In this document: in pieces, positions 10,001 through 18,378 of the stretch
How positions within the stretch are numbered: the first letter of the stretch is position 1
Layout of the letters: the number at the start of each line of letters is the position of its first letter
Source of the DNA: Pseudomonadota bacterium
GTDB lineage: Bacteria > Pseudomonadota > Gammaproteobacteria > Burkholderiales > Methylophilaceae
Direction: 5' to 3'
DNA: 64,000 nt
NCBI GenBank assembly: GCA_029782295.1
Contig: JAKOVB010000168.1
Coordinates: forward strand, 62,001-126,000
Program-made: the position numbers and the translations under genes
The notes under the pieces: model-generated
Databases searched by the model: none
Told to the model about the DNA's origin: nothing
Seen by the model: only the letters and a program-made list of their open reading frames with translations

Positions 10001-10118
10001 GGAAGGCGTCGACAGACAGTCTCTGTACCGCGAAGGTGCCGAACACCAGCATCGCCAGCGCGACCACGACCACCACGATGCGCTGCTTGAGCGCAGCGCG
10101 TATGAGGGATTCGATCAT
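7017..10118 (-). CDS. Heavy-metal efflux RND permease (CzcA/CusA family)
   Basis: A 1033-residue inner-membrane pump with the RND plan: TM1 at residues 11-30, a large periplasmic loop, a block of transmembrane helices (about 340-535), a second loop and a final helix block. The TM4 motif AIGLMVDGSVVVVEN (406-420) carries the Asp and Glu expected for proton coupling in HME-type RND pumps, but reads AIG...DGS rather than the DFG...DGA of zinc/cobalt/cadmium CzcA. I therefore do not name the metal. It follows the adaptor gene by two bases and precedes the PII-like gene, whose start region lies next to its stop codon. Confidence 0.93.
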   Translation of the reverse strand: MIESLIRAALKQRIVVVVVALAMLVFGTFAVQRLSVDAFPDVTNIQVQIAAQATGRSPEEVERFITVPLEISMTGLPGLTEMRSLNKNGLSLITLVFTDDTDVYFARQLVMERLMEVMDRMPQGVTPVLGPVSTGLGEVYQYTLDRPDDGKRALTREELTERRAIQDWIVRPLLRGIPGVAEINSQGGYVKQYQALVNPDRMTHYGIKLNDVYQALANNNANSGGGVLPHFAEQYLIRGVGLIQNLEDIRNIVLKEENGVPVYMRDVAEVQLGHEVRVGAVVKNGDTESVGGVVLMMRGGNAKEVVTRIKARVKEINEKAMLPGGLQIVPYYDRSELVDAALHTVTKVLIEGVLLVIVILFLFLGDVRSSLIVVGTLILTPLITFMVMNHYGISANLMSLGGLAIAIGLMVDGSVVVVENTFHHLGHRKGESRIRIVLEAAAEVGTPVLFGVGIIILVFLPLMTLQGMEGKMFAPLAYTIAIALLISLILSLTLSPVMCSYLLKGGSGDDTKLIAAMKRPYLRLLDWSLGNPKSTIMAAGGALAGTLMLLPFLGTAFIPEMKEGSVVPGINRMPNISLEESIKMESEAMKMIMEKVPGVLSAVSGVGRGESPADPQGQNESTPIISLKPRDQWPSGWTQDTIADRMSEVLAKGLPGVQIVMAQPISDRVDELLTGVRSDVAVKVFGDDMGTLKAKAEEIARIAGTVRGATDLRVEKVSGQQYLNITIDRQAIARQGINVSDVQDLIETAIGGKIATEIYEGQRRFSAAVRFPEPFRNDVEAIGNILVTSPNGARVALRDIARIEIRDGPAQISRELGKRRIVVGVNVKDRDLGGFVAELQTVLDSKLKLPEGYYLEYGGQFQNMERAMGHLMIIIPITVMAIFFLLFLLFNSLRFASLIIMVLPFASMGGVIALFVTGQYLSVPASVGFIALWGIAVLNGVVLVSYIRSLREEGLSQMDAIIQGCKQRFRPVMMTATVAMLGLVPFLFATGPGSEVQKPLAIVVIGGLITSTLLTLVVLPTLYRQFEEPKIEA

Positions 10119-10120
10119 GG

Positions 10121-11269
10121 TTATTCGAGCTCCTTGCGCTTGCGCTCGCTGTTCAGGTGGAAGGCGCCTTCTGTCACGACGGTGGCCCCTTCCTCAAGGT
10201 CGCTCAGCACGGCACGCTTGCCGTCGTATTCGTGACCGAGACGGACCTGGCGCAGGCGATACTGGTTGGGGGCGACCTGGACGAATACATGATCCTGGTC
10301 GTTTTCGCGAACGATGGCTTCGACCGGCACGGCGAGCTGGGGTGTCGGCTTGGATTGCACCAGCATGGAAGCCAGCATTTCAGGTTTGATGCTGTGGTCG
10401 ACGTTTTCCAGGTCGGTGCGCACGGTCACCGTTCGGGTTTCCGGGTTCACGGTATCGCTCACGTAAATGAGCTTGCCGGTGGTCTGCTTGGCGCCCAGGG
10501 ACGGGATTTCGATGGTCACGTCCTGGCCCTTCTGGATCAGTTCAGCCTGCCGTTCGGGCACTTCGGCCACGGCCCAGACATGTGACAGGTCTGCGACGAT
10601 GAACAGTTCGTCCGCCGGTTGCACGACCTGCCCCAGATTGACCTTGCGGTCGATTACCGTACCTCCCAGGCGTGCCGAGACGCTGCTGATGGAGCGGATA
10701 TGGTTGGAGCGCGCCAGTTCGGCGATCGCACGGTCGGACATGCCCAGCACCAGCAGCTGGTCGCGCGAAGCGTTCAGGTCGGCCTGCGCAGAAGCCAGTT
10801 CGACTTCGCGCCGTTGCAGTTCGGCCGAGCCGATTACGTCAGCGTTCAGCAACAGGCGTGCGCGCTCCACGGCCTTGGTCTGCAGTTCGATCTGCTGCTT
10901 GGCCTTGATGAAGGCAAGCTGGTTCTGCGCCAGTTCGGTACTGTTGAGCGTGGCCAGGATTTCGCCCTGCTTGACTGACTGGCCGAGCACCACGTCAATG
11001 TCGGTGATGCGGCCGGTCACGCTGGCGCCGATGCGTGCCACGCGCTGTTCGTCCAGGGTGATGCTGCCCGGGATGCGCAATATTTCGCGCATCTCCGCTT
11101 TCTCGACCTTATGCAGTTTCAGGCGCTGTTGCAGTTCGGGTGCGGCCGTGACCAGGTTGGGGTCGGCAATGACCTTGGGTTCCTGCGATACCGGTGCTTC
11201 CGGTTTGCAGGCGGACAGCAGGATCGTGGCAGCGGTCAGGGCGCACAGGATGGATGGGGTGACTTTCAC
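10121..11269 (-). CDS. RND efflux periplasmic adaptor lipoprotein (CzcB/CusB family)
   Basis: A 382-residue membrane-fusion protein joining the inner-membrane pump to the outer-membrane channel. The N-terminus has a lipoprotein signal ending in LLSACKP, so it is probably lipid-anchored in the periplasm. A split lipoyl domain (GRITDIDVVLGQSVKQGEIL and GGTVIDRKVNLGQVVQPADE) brackets an alpha-hairpin (about residues 115-185), followed by beta-barrel and membrane-proximal domains. There is no His-rich or Met-rich N-terminal metal-binding tail. Its ATG overlaps the stop of the upstream outer-membrane gene by four bases. Confidence 0.92.
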   Translation of the reverse strand: MKVTPSILCALTAATILLSACKPEAPVSQEPKVIADPNLVTAAPELQQRLKLHKVEKAEMREILRIPGSITLDEQRVARIGASVTGRITDIDVVLGQSVKQGEILATLNSTELAQNQLAFIKAKQQIELQTKAVERARLLLNADVIGSAELQRREVELASAQADLNASRDQLLVLGMSDRAIAELARSNHIRSISSVSARLGGTVIDRKVNLGQVVQPADELFIVADLSHVWAVAEVPERQAELIQKGQDVTIEIPSLGAKQTTGKLIYVSDTVNPETRTVTVRTDLENVDHSIKPEMLASMLVQSKPTPQLAVPVEAIVRENDQDHVFVQVAPNQYRLRQVRLGHEYDGKRAVLSDLEEGATVVTEGAFHLNSERKRKELE

Positions 11270-12564
11270 GGTTTCTCCTCCAGTAATTCGGTGCCCAGCA
11301 GGCGTTCGATTTCAAGTACGGTGTTGTTCAGGTCGTAGCGTGCATTCAGGTGGTCCTTGCGCACCGAGCGGTAGGTGCGTTGCGCATCGAGGTAATCGAG
11401 GATGCCGCGTTCACCATAGCGATAGGCGGCTTCTGCCACCTTCAGTACCGACTCTGCCTGGCGTAGCAGGCCTGACTCGAAGGTCGCCACCTGCTGGCGG
11501 GCGATCTGATAGCGCTGAAAGCCGGCTTCAAGCTCGCGCTTCAGAAACAATTCCCGTTCCCCGAGTTGTGCCTGCGTCTGGCGGACCCCGGCGGCCGCTT
11601 CGGCGATCTGGCCCTGTCGCTGGTTCCACAACGGCAATGGAATGGCCACGCCGAAACGGAAACTGGTCAAGTCAGGATCCTGTTCGATCCCGGCCTTGAG
11701 GGTCAGGCCCGGGGTGCGCAGCTTTTCTTCCAGGCTCAGTTTGGCCGTGGCACTTTCATTCAGCATTCGTCCCTGTTGCATGAGCGGACTGTCATTGATC
11801 TTCTGTTGCAGGGCGGCAAGGGAATCCAGCGAAGTGTTCGCCACCATGCTGCCGCTGACCTCGAATTTTTCAGGAATACTGCCTCCCACCAGGCTGCGCA
11901 GCAGACCTTTGCTTTCTTCGACCCGGACCTGGGCGGCGCGATAGTCACGTTCCGCCGCCAGCATTTCCGTTTCGGCCTTGATCAGTTCATAGCGCGGGGA
12001 TTCGCCTACGTCCACGCGCAATTTGACCTTGTCGCGAATCTGGCTGAGCAGGTTCTTGTCATCTTCGACCAGTTTCAGGACCGCCTGGCGGTGCAGGACT
12101 TCGAAGTAAGCGGAGCGTACCTGATTACGTAATTGCGTACGTGCCAGCTCGGATCCTGCCGTGACGGTGCGTACCCCAGTCTCAGCCAGGGAACGCCGCG
12201 CCGCGCGGACGTCACCGAACTCCAGCGGTTGGGATACCATGACGCCCCAGTTTGCACGGGTGTCGCTGTTGCCGCTGCGATAGCGGCTGGGGCCGGCACC
12301 GGCTTCTATTTCAGGGTTGATCAGGGAGGTCGACGTCATGACGGCTGCCTGCGCGGCATCTTCCTGCGCCCGGATCACCTGGATGGACGGGTTGAACTGC
12401 AACGCCGTGTCGGTCAGTTCCTTCAGGGTGAACGTCGGGGCTGCCTGCGCGGACAGATGGACCCCTGCCAGCAGGAGAAGGGCTGTCATTTTCAGGACAC
12501 GCCAAGGCGTTCCCAGGAGAGCGTCTGCACCGCTACGGTGCATGAGTGAGTGCGAGTGCTTCAT
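11266..12564 (-). CDS. TolC-like outer membrane efflux protein (CzcC family)
   Basis: A 432-residue protein of the outer membrane factor family with a signal peptide (hydrophobic stretch LLLLAGVHLSAQAAP) and two OEP repeats rich in long helices, for example residues about 60-240 and 270-420. In the three-part efflux complex it forms the outer-membrane channel and periplasmic tunnel. It overlaps the adaptor gene by four bases (ATGA). Between it and the small exported gene upstream lie about 147 bases with a hairpin at 12685-12702. Confidence 0.9.
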   Translation of the reverse strand: MKHSHSLMHRSGADALLGTPWRVLKMTALLLLAGVHLSAQAAPTFTLKELTDTALQFNPSIQVIRAQEDAAQAAVMTSTSLINPEIEAGAGPSRYRSGNSDTRANWGVMVSQPLEFGDVRAARRSLAETGVRTVTAGSELARTQLRNQVRSAYFEVLHRQAVLKLVEDDKNLLSQIRDKVKLRVDVGESPRYELIKAETEMLAAERDYRAAQVRVEESKGLLRSLVGGSIPEKFEVSGSMVANTSLDSLAALQQKINDSPLMQQGRMLNESATAKLSLEEKLRTPGLTLKAGIEQDPDLTSFRFGVAIPLPLWNQRQGQIAEAAAGVRQTQAQLGERELFLKRELEAGFQRYQIARQQVATFESGLLRQAESVLKVAEAAYRYGERGILDYLDAQRTYRSVRKDHLNARYDLNNTVLEIERLLGTELLEEKP

Positions 12565-12684
12565 GTTGGCTCATCAATGTTTGCGTTATATGGCCCGAGC
12601 GACCGCGGGGTGCCCATCAGGGGGAATTTGCCGGCGGTGTAGGTCAGGCGGGGATGCTGTCCCCAGATAGGGATTAGCAAGGTC

Positions 12685-12702
12685 CGAGCCAATGATGGCT
12701 CG
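12685..12702 (-). promoter_or_regulatory. Hairpin between the small leader gene and the efflux genes
   Basis: CGAGCC-N6-GGCTCG is a perfect six-base-pair stem just after the stop of the small upstream gene. No run of T follows on the minus strand, so it is not a clear terminator; it might be an attenuator or a processing or stability site. Confidence 0.3.
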
Positions 12703-12711
12703 TGAAGAGAA

Positions 12712-12984
12712 TCAGGCGCAGGGGGGGCGTTCGGGAAGGGCGCGTTGCGGATCGAGGTAATGCGATTCCGGGGTAAAGAAAACCCTTGTGCTGGCGATTT
12801 CGAATCCCGGCAGCGTGGGGGGGGATTGCAGGTGACCGGCCGGGTCGTTCGGCTCGTCGGAAATGCTGAAGCTGTACTGCGATTGTTCCGGTGCTTCGGA
12901 TGCATCTGCGTGCAGGCTGAGACCTCCCAGAGAAAGCAGGATCATTAGCGTGGCCAGAAAAATGCAGATGCGCTTCACGGTCAT
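12712..12984 (-). CDS. Small exported protein heading the metal-efflux operon, unknown function
   Basis: A 90-residue protein that I do not recognise. Residues 1-26 are a plain signal peptide (MTVKRICIFLATLMILLSLG), and the mature part is acidic and proline-rich (DEPNDPAGHLQSPPTLPGFE), ending in ALPERPPCA. It lies upstream of and in the same direction as the efflux genes. Small periplasmic proteins such as CzcI occupy this place in known czc operons, but no metal-binding His/Met pattern is seen here, so equivalence is only a guess. The start is uncertain: a TATAAT at 12991-12996 just upstream could be the -10 box of the operon promoter, which would leave a very short or absent leader. Confidence 0.55.
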   Translation of the reverse strand: MTVKRICIFLATLMILLSLGGLSLHADASEAPEQSQYSFSISDEPNDPAGHLQSPPTLPGFEIASTRVFFTPESHYLDPQRALPERPPCA

Positions 12985-13096
12985 AAGAAGGACATTATAG
13001 CTTATGAGCGTTAGAGTACAGGACATCCATGAGGTTCATCCCCCCGGATTCTGGTAAGCTTTCTTCTTTTCGATCATCAAGATACAGGATTCCGCG

Positions 13097-13801
13097 TTGA
13101 GCAAGCCAGAGCCCATCATGAACAGTTTTCCGACTCGTACCTATGAGTTGGATCAATTGCGCCTGTCCATCGGACACCGGCTGCAACTGGATGTGCCAGG
13201 CAGAAATTCGCCGGTGGCTGCACGCCTGCTGGGTTTTCTCAAGGGCGAGACGGTGCTGGTGAAGCCGCCATCCTCCGTTTTTTCCGGAGCCCATGCCGTG
13301 CGTGAGGGCGACACGCTGGAAGTGCGAGGGTTTTCCGGACGGGTGGCGTTTACTTTCGAGTCCACTGTCGAAAAGATCCGTTTTTCCCCTTACGCGTATT
13401 GCCATTTGCTCTTTCCGGAATCGGTGCAGGGGACCGAAATCCGGCATGCTGAACGGGTACGTGTCAATCTGCCTGTGAAGGTGACTGGGGGGGGTGAGGC
13501 CGGGGGCGCCGGTCTGGAGGCGACGATTGCCAATATCAGTATCAACGGCGCCATGCTGATTTCTCCCCAGCCACTCGGGCAGGTGGGGGATCGGGTAAGC
13601 TTGACCTTCCGCTTCTGGATCCTGCCAAACGATTACGAGGTCAACCTGCAAGTGTCTTCGGTGATCAAGACGGTCTCGGCGGTGGGCCCTGTCGATACGC
13701 ATTATGGGGTGCGCTTCGAGAGCCTGCGCTCTTCGGAGGCGATCCTGCTGCAGAATCTGATCTACCAGCGACTGCAGGAAAACCCGGAAACCAATATCTA
13801 G
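13097..13801 (+). CDS. PilZ domain protein (YcgR-like flagellar brake)
   Basis: A 234-residue cytoplasmic protein with an N-terminal YcgR-like beta domain (about residues 15-110) and a C-terminal PilZ domain (about 115-230). Both c-di-GMP contacts of PilZ are present: the RxxxR motif in [12 protein letters not shown] and the NxSxxG motif in [10 protein letters not shown]. The two-domain plan matches proteins that slow flagella or act on pili when c-di-GMP is high. No flagellar genes are nearby. The start could be TTG 13097 or ATG 13118; the N-terminus before residue 8 is not diagnostic. It is convergent with cysS and overlaps its end by four bases. Confidence 0.85.
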   Translation: MSKPEPIMNSFPTRTYELDQLRLSIGHRLQLDVPGRNSPVAARLLGFLKGETVLVKPPSSVFSGAHAVREGDTLEVRGFSGRVAFTFESTVEKIRFSPYAYCHLLFPESVQGTEIRHAERVRVNLPVKVTGGGEAGGAGLEATIANISINGAMLISPQPLGQVGDRVSLTFRFWILPNDYEVNLQVSSVIKTVSAVGPVDTHYGVRFESLRSSEAILLQNLIYQRLQENPETNI

Positions 13802-15168
13802 GCGCGACGCCAGATCGTTCCTTGCGGGGTGTCTTCCAGCACGACTCCGTTATCCTGCAGTTCCTTACGGATGCGGTCCGCTTCAGCGAAGTTCTTGGCT
13901 TTCTTGGCGGCGGTGCGTTCGGCGATCAGTGTTTCGATGCGACCGGCGTTCAGGCCATCCGCAGCGGTGTCGCCTTGCAGGAAATCTTCCGGAGCTCGTT
14001 GCAATAACCCCAGGATGCCGGCCAAAGCCTTCAGCTGTGCGGCGGCTTGCAAGTCGCGCGTGCGGTTGGCGTCGTTGGCGAGGTCGAACAGCACGGCGAC
14101 TGCTTCCGGGGTGTTGAAGTCGTCGTCCATGGACGCGCGGAAGCGCACTGCGTGCGGGGTATTCCAGTCGATGGCTGCGCTGGGCACATCCAGCCCGCGC
14201 AGGGCCGTGTAGAGGCGGGTAAGCGCCTGCTTCGCGTCATCCAGGTGCTGGTCGGAGTAGTTGAGCGGGCTGCGGTAATGCGCGCGCAGGATGAAGAAGC
14301 GCAGCACCTCGGCATCGTATTGTTTCAGGACTTCGCGGATGGTGAAAAAATTGCCCAGGGACTTGGACATTTTTTCATCATCGACACGCACGAAGCCATT
14401 GTGCATCCAGTAGTTGACCATGGTGCAGCCGTGGGCGCCCTCGGACTGGGCGATTTCGTTTTCATGATGCGGGAACTGGAGGTCCTGGCCGCCTCCATGA
14501 ATGTCGAAATGCTGGCCCAGGTGATGCTCGCTCATCGCGGAACATTCGATGTGCCAGCCGGGACGGCCGGGACCCCACGGAGAATCCCAGGCGGGTTCTC
14601 CCGGCTTGGCGGCCTTCCACAGGACGAAGTCCATCGGGTCGCGTTTGTGAGTGTCCACTTCAACGCGTTCCCCTGCCCGCAGGTCATCCAGGGATTTGCC
14701 TGAGAGCTTGCCGTAGCCGTCGAAGCCGCGGACGGCGTAATACACGTCGCCGTTGTCGGCACGATACGCCAGGGCTTTCTTTTCCAGGGTGCCGATCAGG
14801 TCGAGCATGTCATGGATATGGTGGGTGGCGCGTGGTTCGAGGTCGGGCTTGACGATGCCAAGCGCTGCGGCATCTTCGTCCATGGCAGCGATAAAGCGGT
14901 TGGTGAGTGCGTCGATCGGCTCGCCGTTCTGCGCAGCACGCTGAATGATCTTGTCATCGATGTCGGTGATGTTGCGCACATAGGTCAGCTGGTAGCCGGA
15001 AGCGCGCAACCAGCGTGCCACCATGTCGAACACCACCATCACGCGGGCGTGCCCGAGGTGGCACAGGTCGTACACCGTCATGCCGCAGACGTACATGCGT
15101 ACTTCACCGGGATTGATTGGTTTGAAATCCTGTTTTTCGCGAGCGAGCGTGTTATAGATCTTGAGCAT
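13798..15168 (-). CDS. cysS: Cysteinyl-tRNA synthetase
   Basis: A 456-residue class I aminoacyl-tRNA synthetase that charges tRNA-Cys. The active-site zinc cysteine lies in [10 protein letters not shown] (Cys28), the HIGH motif reads HLGH (37-40), further zinc ligands appear in WHIECSAM and the following [10 protein letters not shown], and the KMSKS loop is [10 protein letters not shown]. The DALR-type helical domain ends the protein. It is divergent from the TPR gene at 15281. In many proteobacteria cysS is divergent from ppiB; here that pairing is interrupted by two envelope genes. Confidence 0.97.
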   Translation of the reverse strand: MLKIYNTLAREKQDFKPINPGEVRMYVCGMTVYDLCHLGHARVMVVFDMVARWLRASGYQLTYVRNITDIDDKIIQRAAQNGEPIDALTNRFIAAMDEDAAALGIVKPDLEPRATHHIHDMLDLIGTLEKKALAYRADNGDVYYAVRGFDGYGKLSGKSLDDLRAGERVEVDTHKRDPMDFVLWKAAKPGEPAWDSPWGPGRPGWHIECSAMSEHHLGQHFDIHGGGQDLQFPHHENEIAQSEGAHGCTMVNYWMHNGFVRVDDEKMSKSLGNFFTIREVLKQYDAEVLRFFILRAHYRSPLNYSDQHLDDAKQALTRLYTALRGLDVPSAAIDWNTPHAVRFRASMDDDFNTPEAVAVLFDLANDANRTRDLQAAAQLKALAGILGLLQRAPEDFLQGDTAADGLNAGRIETLIAERTAAKKAKNFAEADRIRKELQDNGVVLEDTPQGTIWRRA

Positions 15169-15280
15169 GATGGTGGCTTGAATTCAGTCCGGAAGGCGAT
15201 TTTAAGCGTGTAAACAGTTGGATATCAGCGCGGCTTGTTGATAGAATCGCCGGCTGGAAATCTGGCCGAAGTATAACATA

Positions 15281-16417
15281 ATGACCGTGCGCTCCCCGTT
15301 TGTTCCCGCTGCCCTGATGGCGGCAGTTCTGTTGTGGACAAGTTCATTCGCGCATGCAGATGATCTCAAGAGCATCTCACTGTTGGCCGAGCAAGGACAG
15401 CCAGGCGCTGCGCTCGAACGTCTCAACAGTTATATGAATGTACACCCCGGCGACGTCCAGGGACAGTTTCTCAAAGGGGTGCTCCTGGCTGAAAGCGGCA
15501 AGTCTGCCGATGCGATCAAGGTGTTCAGCGACCTGACCAGCAAACATCCGGAATTGCCGGAACCCTACAATAACCTCGCCGTGCTCTATGCTGACCAGGG
15601 GCAATACGAAAAGGCACGTCGAGCCCTGGAAATGGCGATCAAGACGCATCCCAGTTATGCCACCGCCCATGAAAACCTGGGGGATGTCTATGCCAGGATG
15701 GCGACCGACGCCTATGACAAGGCGTTGCAACTCGACAAGAACAACCCCCGTGCGCAGACCAAGCTGGCGATGGTCAAGGAGCTGTTTACTGGCTCGGTTC
15801 GCCCGGCACAGGTAGCCGCCAAGACAGAGCCGGTCGCGCAGCCGCCGGTCAGGGTTGCTCCATCCGCGGCACCTTCACCGGCCCCCAACGTTTCCGAGCC
15901 GGTCAGGCCGGTTCCGGCCGCGGTAACGCCGCCCCCAGTGCCGCCTTCTCCGCCGGTTGCGGTGCCAGAGCCGGCCAAGCCAATTCCTGCTCCGGTGGTT
16001 GACGCCGCTAAGGACGGGAAGGACCGGGGGGCGACGGAGAGCGTGCGTGCGACCGAAAAGCCGGCAGGCGCGGATGGGGTCAAGGCCTTGGAGGAAACGG
16101 TACGCAATTGGGCCAAGGCCTGGTCTGCAAAGAATGTCGATGGCTACCTGGCTTTTTACGGCGCAGGTTTCAAGGTGCCTGGCGGTGAAAAGCGTTCGGT
16201 CTGGGAAAAGTCACGACAGGAGCGTATCAAGGCGCCTGCGTCGATCAGGGTTGAATTGAGCGATATTCGTGTCAAAATGCAGGATGACAACCATGCGACC
16301 GTGAATTTCCGTCAGAGCTATCGTGCCGGGGATGTCGCCAAGCGCACGAACAAGTCGCTGGTGATGAAAAAAAGCGGGAGCAAATGGTATATCGAGCAGG
16401 AGTTGACTGACCGTTGA
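15281..16417 (+). CDS. Exported TPR protein with proline-rich linker and C-terminal SnoaL/NTF2-like domain
   Basis: A 378-residue protein with a signal peptide (VPAALMAAVLLWTSSFAHAD), three or four TPR repeats (about residues 28-165, including PELPEPYNNLAVLYADQGQY), a long Pro/Ala/Val linker (about 175-250) and a C-terminal NTF2-like domain (about 265-378, starting VRNWAKAWSAKNVDGYLAFY). The same type of domain ends the next gene product, an L,D-transpeptidase, whose start overlaps this stop by four bases, so they are likely expressed and used together in the periplasm. No ribosome site is evident before ATG 15281; ATG 15317 is an alternative. Exact role unknown. Confidence 0.75.
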   Translation: MTVRSPFVPAALMAAVLLWTSSFAHADDLKSISLLAEQGQPGAALERLNSYMNVHPGDVQGQFLKGVLLAESGKSADAIKVFSDLTSKHPELPEPYNNLAVLYADQGQYEKARRALEMAIKTHPSYATAHENLGDVYARMATDAYDKALQLDKNNPRAQTKLAMVKELFTGSVRPAQVAAKTEPVAQPPVRVAPSAAPSPAPNVSEPVRPVPAAVTPPPVPPSPPVAVPEPAKPIPAPVVDAAKDGKDRGATESVRATEKPAGADGVKALEETVRNWAKAWSAKNVDGYLAFYGAGFKVPGGEKRSVWEKSRQERIKAPASIRVELSDIRVKMQDDNHATVNFRQSYRAGDVAKRTNKSLVMKKSGSKWYIEQELTDR

Positions 16418-17673
16418 ACAAGCGATCGATCAGGTTGATCCAGGGGATATGCCTCGTGGCGCTGATGGCTGCGGGTGCGGTATTCGCGCGATGGGATGCG
16501 ACGGCTTTCGATTTCGGTCGTTTCGGGTTTGGCTATTCGAGCCGGCCGGCGCCCAGGATGCCGGCCATCCCGACGGACACCGAAGGGCTGCTGGTAAAAA
16601 GCCTGCTTGAAATCACGCAGGGCAAGACCCATGCGGCGCTCGATACCCTGGATGAAGTGCTGCGCCTCGCGCCCAACTTCAAACTGGCCCATCTGGTGCG
16701 CGGCGATCTGTTGATGGCACGTGCCCGTGAACTGAGCGGTTTCGGTGGCGCCCCGGACGCTCCGCAGGAAGCCATTTCCGATTTCCGGGAAGAGGCACGC
16801 GTCCGTCTGGAGCGGTACCTTACCCAGCAGAACGAACAGGCCGCCCCTGATTACCTGTGGCAACTCGACCCCTCTCAGCAGCATGTCATTCTGGTCGACT
16901 CCAGTCGTTCACGGCTTTACCTTTATCGCAACGAGAATGGCAAGCCCCGGTATGTGGCGGACTATTACGTCACCGTCGGCAAGAATGGCACCGAGAAATG
17001 GAAAGAGGGTGACAAGCGCACGCCACTGGGCCTGTACTTTACAGGCACCCAGCTTTCGCCGAAAAAGCTGCCGGATTTCTACGGATCGGCGGCCTACCCA
17101 CTGAGTTATCCCAACGAATGGGACCGGCGACAGGGCAAGAACGGCCATGGGATCTGGCTGCACGGTACGCCGAGCGACACCTATAGCCGTCCGCCCCGTG
17201 CCAGCGATGGCTGCGTGGTGATGACCAACCCTGACCTCAAGGCGCTGGCCCCGGTGTTGCAGGCCGGCAATACTCCCGTGGTGATCACGCACGGCGTCCC
17301 GGCGGGAACGCCAGAGGAGTTGGCTGCGCAAAAGGAAGCGTTGCTACGTGCCATGGAAGGGTGGCGCCAGGCTTGGGAGACGCAAAATACCGACCGCTAT
17401 CTGGATTATTATTCCCGCGATTTTTTCAGTCAGGATCGCAATTTCGAGAGCTGGGCACAGGAGAAACGTCGCATACAGGCAGTCGGGACCAAGGCCAACG
17501 TCCAACTGTCCAACGTCAGCATCTTCAGATATCCTGACGACAAGCAGCAGATGGTCGTCGTCAATTTCGACCAACAATATAAGAGCAATAATCTCAATAA
17601 CCAGATGCGCAAGCGCCAGTACTGGATACTGGAAGGCAAGCGCTGGAAAATCCTTTACGAAGGCGCGGCGTAG
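16414..17673 (+). CDS. L,D-transpeptidase family protein (YkuD) with C-terminal NTF2-like domain
   Basis: A 419-residue exported enzyme. After an N-terminal membrane/signal segment comes a helical region that resembles a TPR-like unit (KTHAALDTLDEVLRLAPNFK), then the YkuD domain (about residues 150-295) with His250 in WLHGTPS and catalytic Cys267 in ASDGCVVM, and finally an NTF2-like domain (about 310-419, starting EGWRQAWETQNTDRYLDYYS). YkuD enzymes cross-link peptidoglycan or attach proteins to it. This arrangement is known in ErfK/YbiS-like proteins of proteobacteria, but the C-terminal domain has no assigned role. It starts at TTG 16414 inside the end of the TPR gene, suggesting translational coupling. 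Confidence 0.85.
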   Translation: MNKRSIRLIQGICLVALMAAGAVFARWDATAFDFGRFGFGYSSRPAPRMPAIPTDTEGLLVKSLLEITQGKTHAALDTLDEVLRLAPNFKLAHLVRGDLLMARARELSGFGGAPDAPQEAISDFREEARVRLERYLTQQNEQAAPDYLWQLDPSQQHVILVDSSRSRLYLYRNENGKPRYVADYYVTVGKNGTEKWKEGDKRTPLGLYFTGTQLSPKKLPDFYGSAAYPLSYPNEWDRRQGKNGHGIWLHGTPSDTYSRPPRASDGCVVMTNPDLKALAPVLQAGNTPVVITHGVPAGTPEELAAQKEALLRAMEGWRQAWETQNTDRYLDYYSRDFFSQDRNFESWAQEKRRIQAVGTKANVQLSNVSIFRYPDDKQQMVVVNFDQQYKSNNLNNQMRKRQYWILEGKRWKILYEGAA

Positions 17674-17709
17674 CCACCGCTTCGTTCCAGACAGAAGGAG
17701 GGAGTTGCC

Positions 17710-18378
17710 TTGAATTTTCTCGTCCGCATGGCTTTGTTGATTGGGTTGCTTGTCCTGAATGTGCCGGTCTATGCTGCCAATCCCCAGATCGAGTTCCGTA
17801 CCAGCATGGGGAATTACGTGGTGGAACTCTATCCGGACAAGGCGCCGAAAACCGTCGCCAACTTTCTCGAGTACGTGAATAGTGGTTTTTACGACGGCAC
17901 GGTTTTCCATCGTGTCATCGAGGGGTTCGTCGTTCAGGGGGGCGGGCTGCAGCCGGACCTGCACCAGAAAAAGACGCAGGAGCCAATCCCAAACGAGGCC
18001 AACAATGGCTTGAAGAATGATTATGGCACGCTGGCCATGGCACGCCTGTTCAATGCCGATTCGGCGACAGCGCAGTTCTTCATCAATGTGGCCGAGAACA
18101 AGACGCTGAATTTTACTCGCCCGGATTCTGCACACATGGGTTACTGTGTATTTGGCCGGGTAATTCGCGGCATGGATGTGGTGGAGAAAATCTCCCATAT
18201 GCCGACCCAGGTCGTGAACAAGTTGCCGGATGTCCCCACCCAGTTGGTCACCATCGAAAAGGCATCGCTGCTGGAAACACCCGTGATGGCGGAAAATGCA
18301 GCTCAACCCCCGGGGGACCTCAAAATGATCAAATCTTCTACATCGACAGTGAAAAAAGGAAAGAAAAAACGTGGTTAA
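17710..18378 (+). CDS. Peptidyl-prolyl cis-trans isomerase, cyclophilin type, periplasmic
   Basis: A 222-residue cyclophilin. Residues 1-23 are a signal peptide ending VYAANP, so the protein folds proline-containing substrates in the periplasm. The catalytic core has [14 protein letters not shown] and [19 protein letters not shown]; the Arg of FHRV and the Gln/Phe pair of AQFFINV are the usual active-site residues. A basic, lysine-rich tail (KKGKKKRG) follows the core, as an extension the next protein lacks. The start is TTG 17710, with AAGGAGGGA upstream. It overlaps ppiB by eight bases and looks like a tandem paralogue of it. Confidence 0.9.
   Translation: MNFLVRMALLIGLLVLNVPVYAANPQIEFRTSMGNYVVELYPDKAPKTVANFLEYVNSGFYDGTVFHRVIEGFVVQGGGLQPDLHQKKTQEPIPNEANNGLKNDYGTLAMARLFNADSATAQFFINVAENKTLNFTRPDSAHMGYCVFGRVIRGMDVVEKISHMPTQVVNKLPDVPTQLVTIEKASLLETPVMAENAAQPPGDLKMIKSSTSTVKKGKKKRG

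Noticed and set aside
8949-10235. 428-codon open frame on the plus strand, His/Gln/Asp-rich
   Set aside because: Antisense shadow of the RND pump gene; its composition is the usual by-product of reading GC-rich coding DNA backwards.
15272-15277. TATAAC just before the TPR gene start as a -10 box
   Set aside because: It would place the transcript start at or inside the start codon and has no matching -35; kept only as a reason to doubt the start codon.
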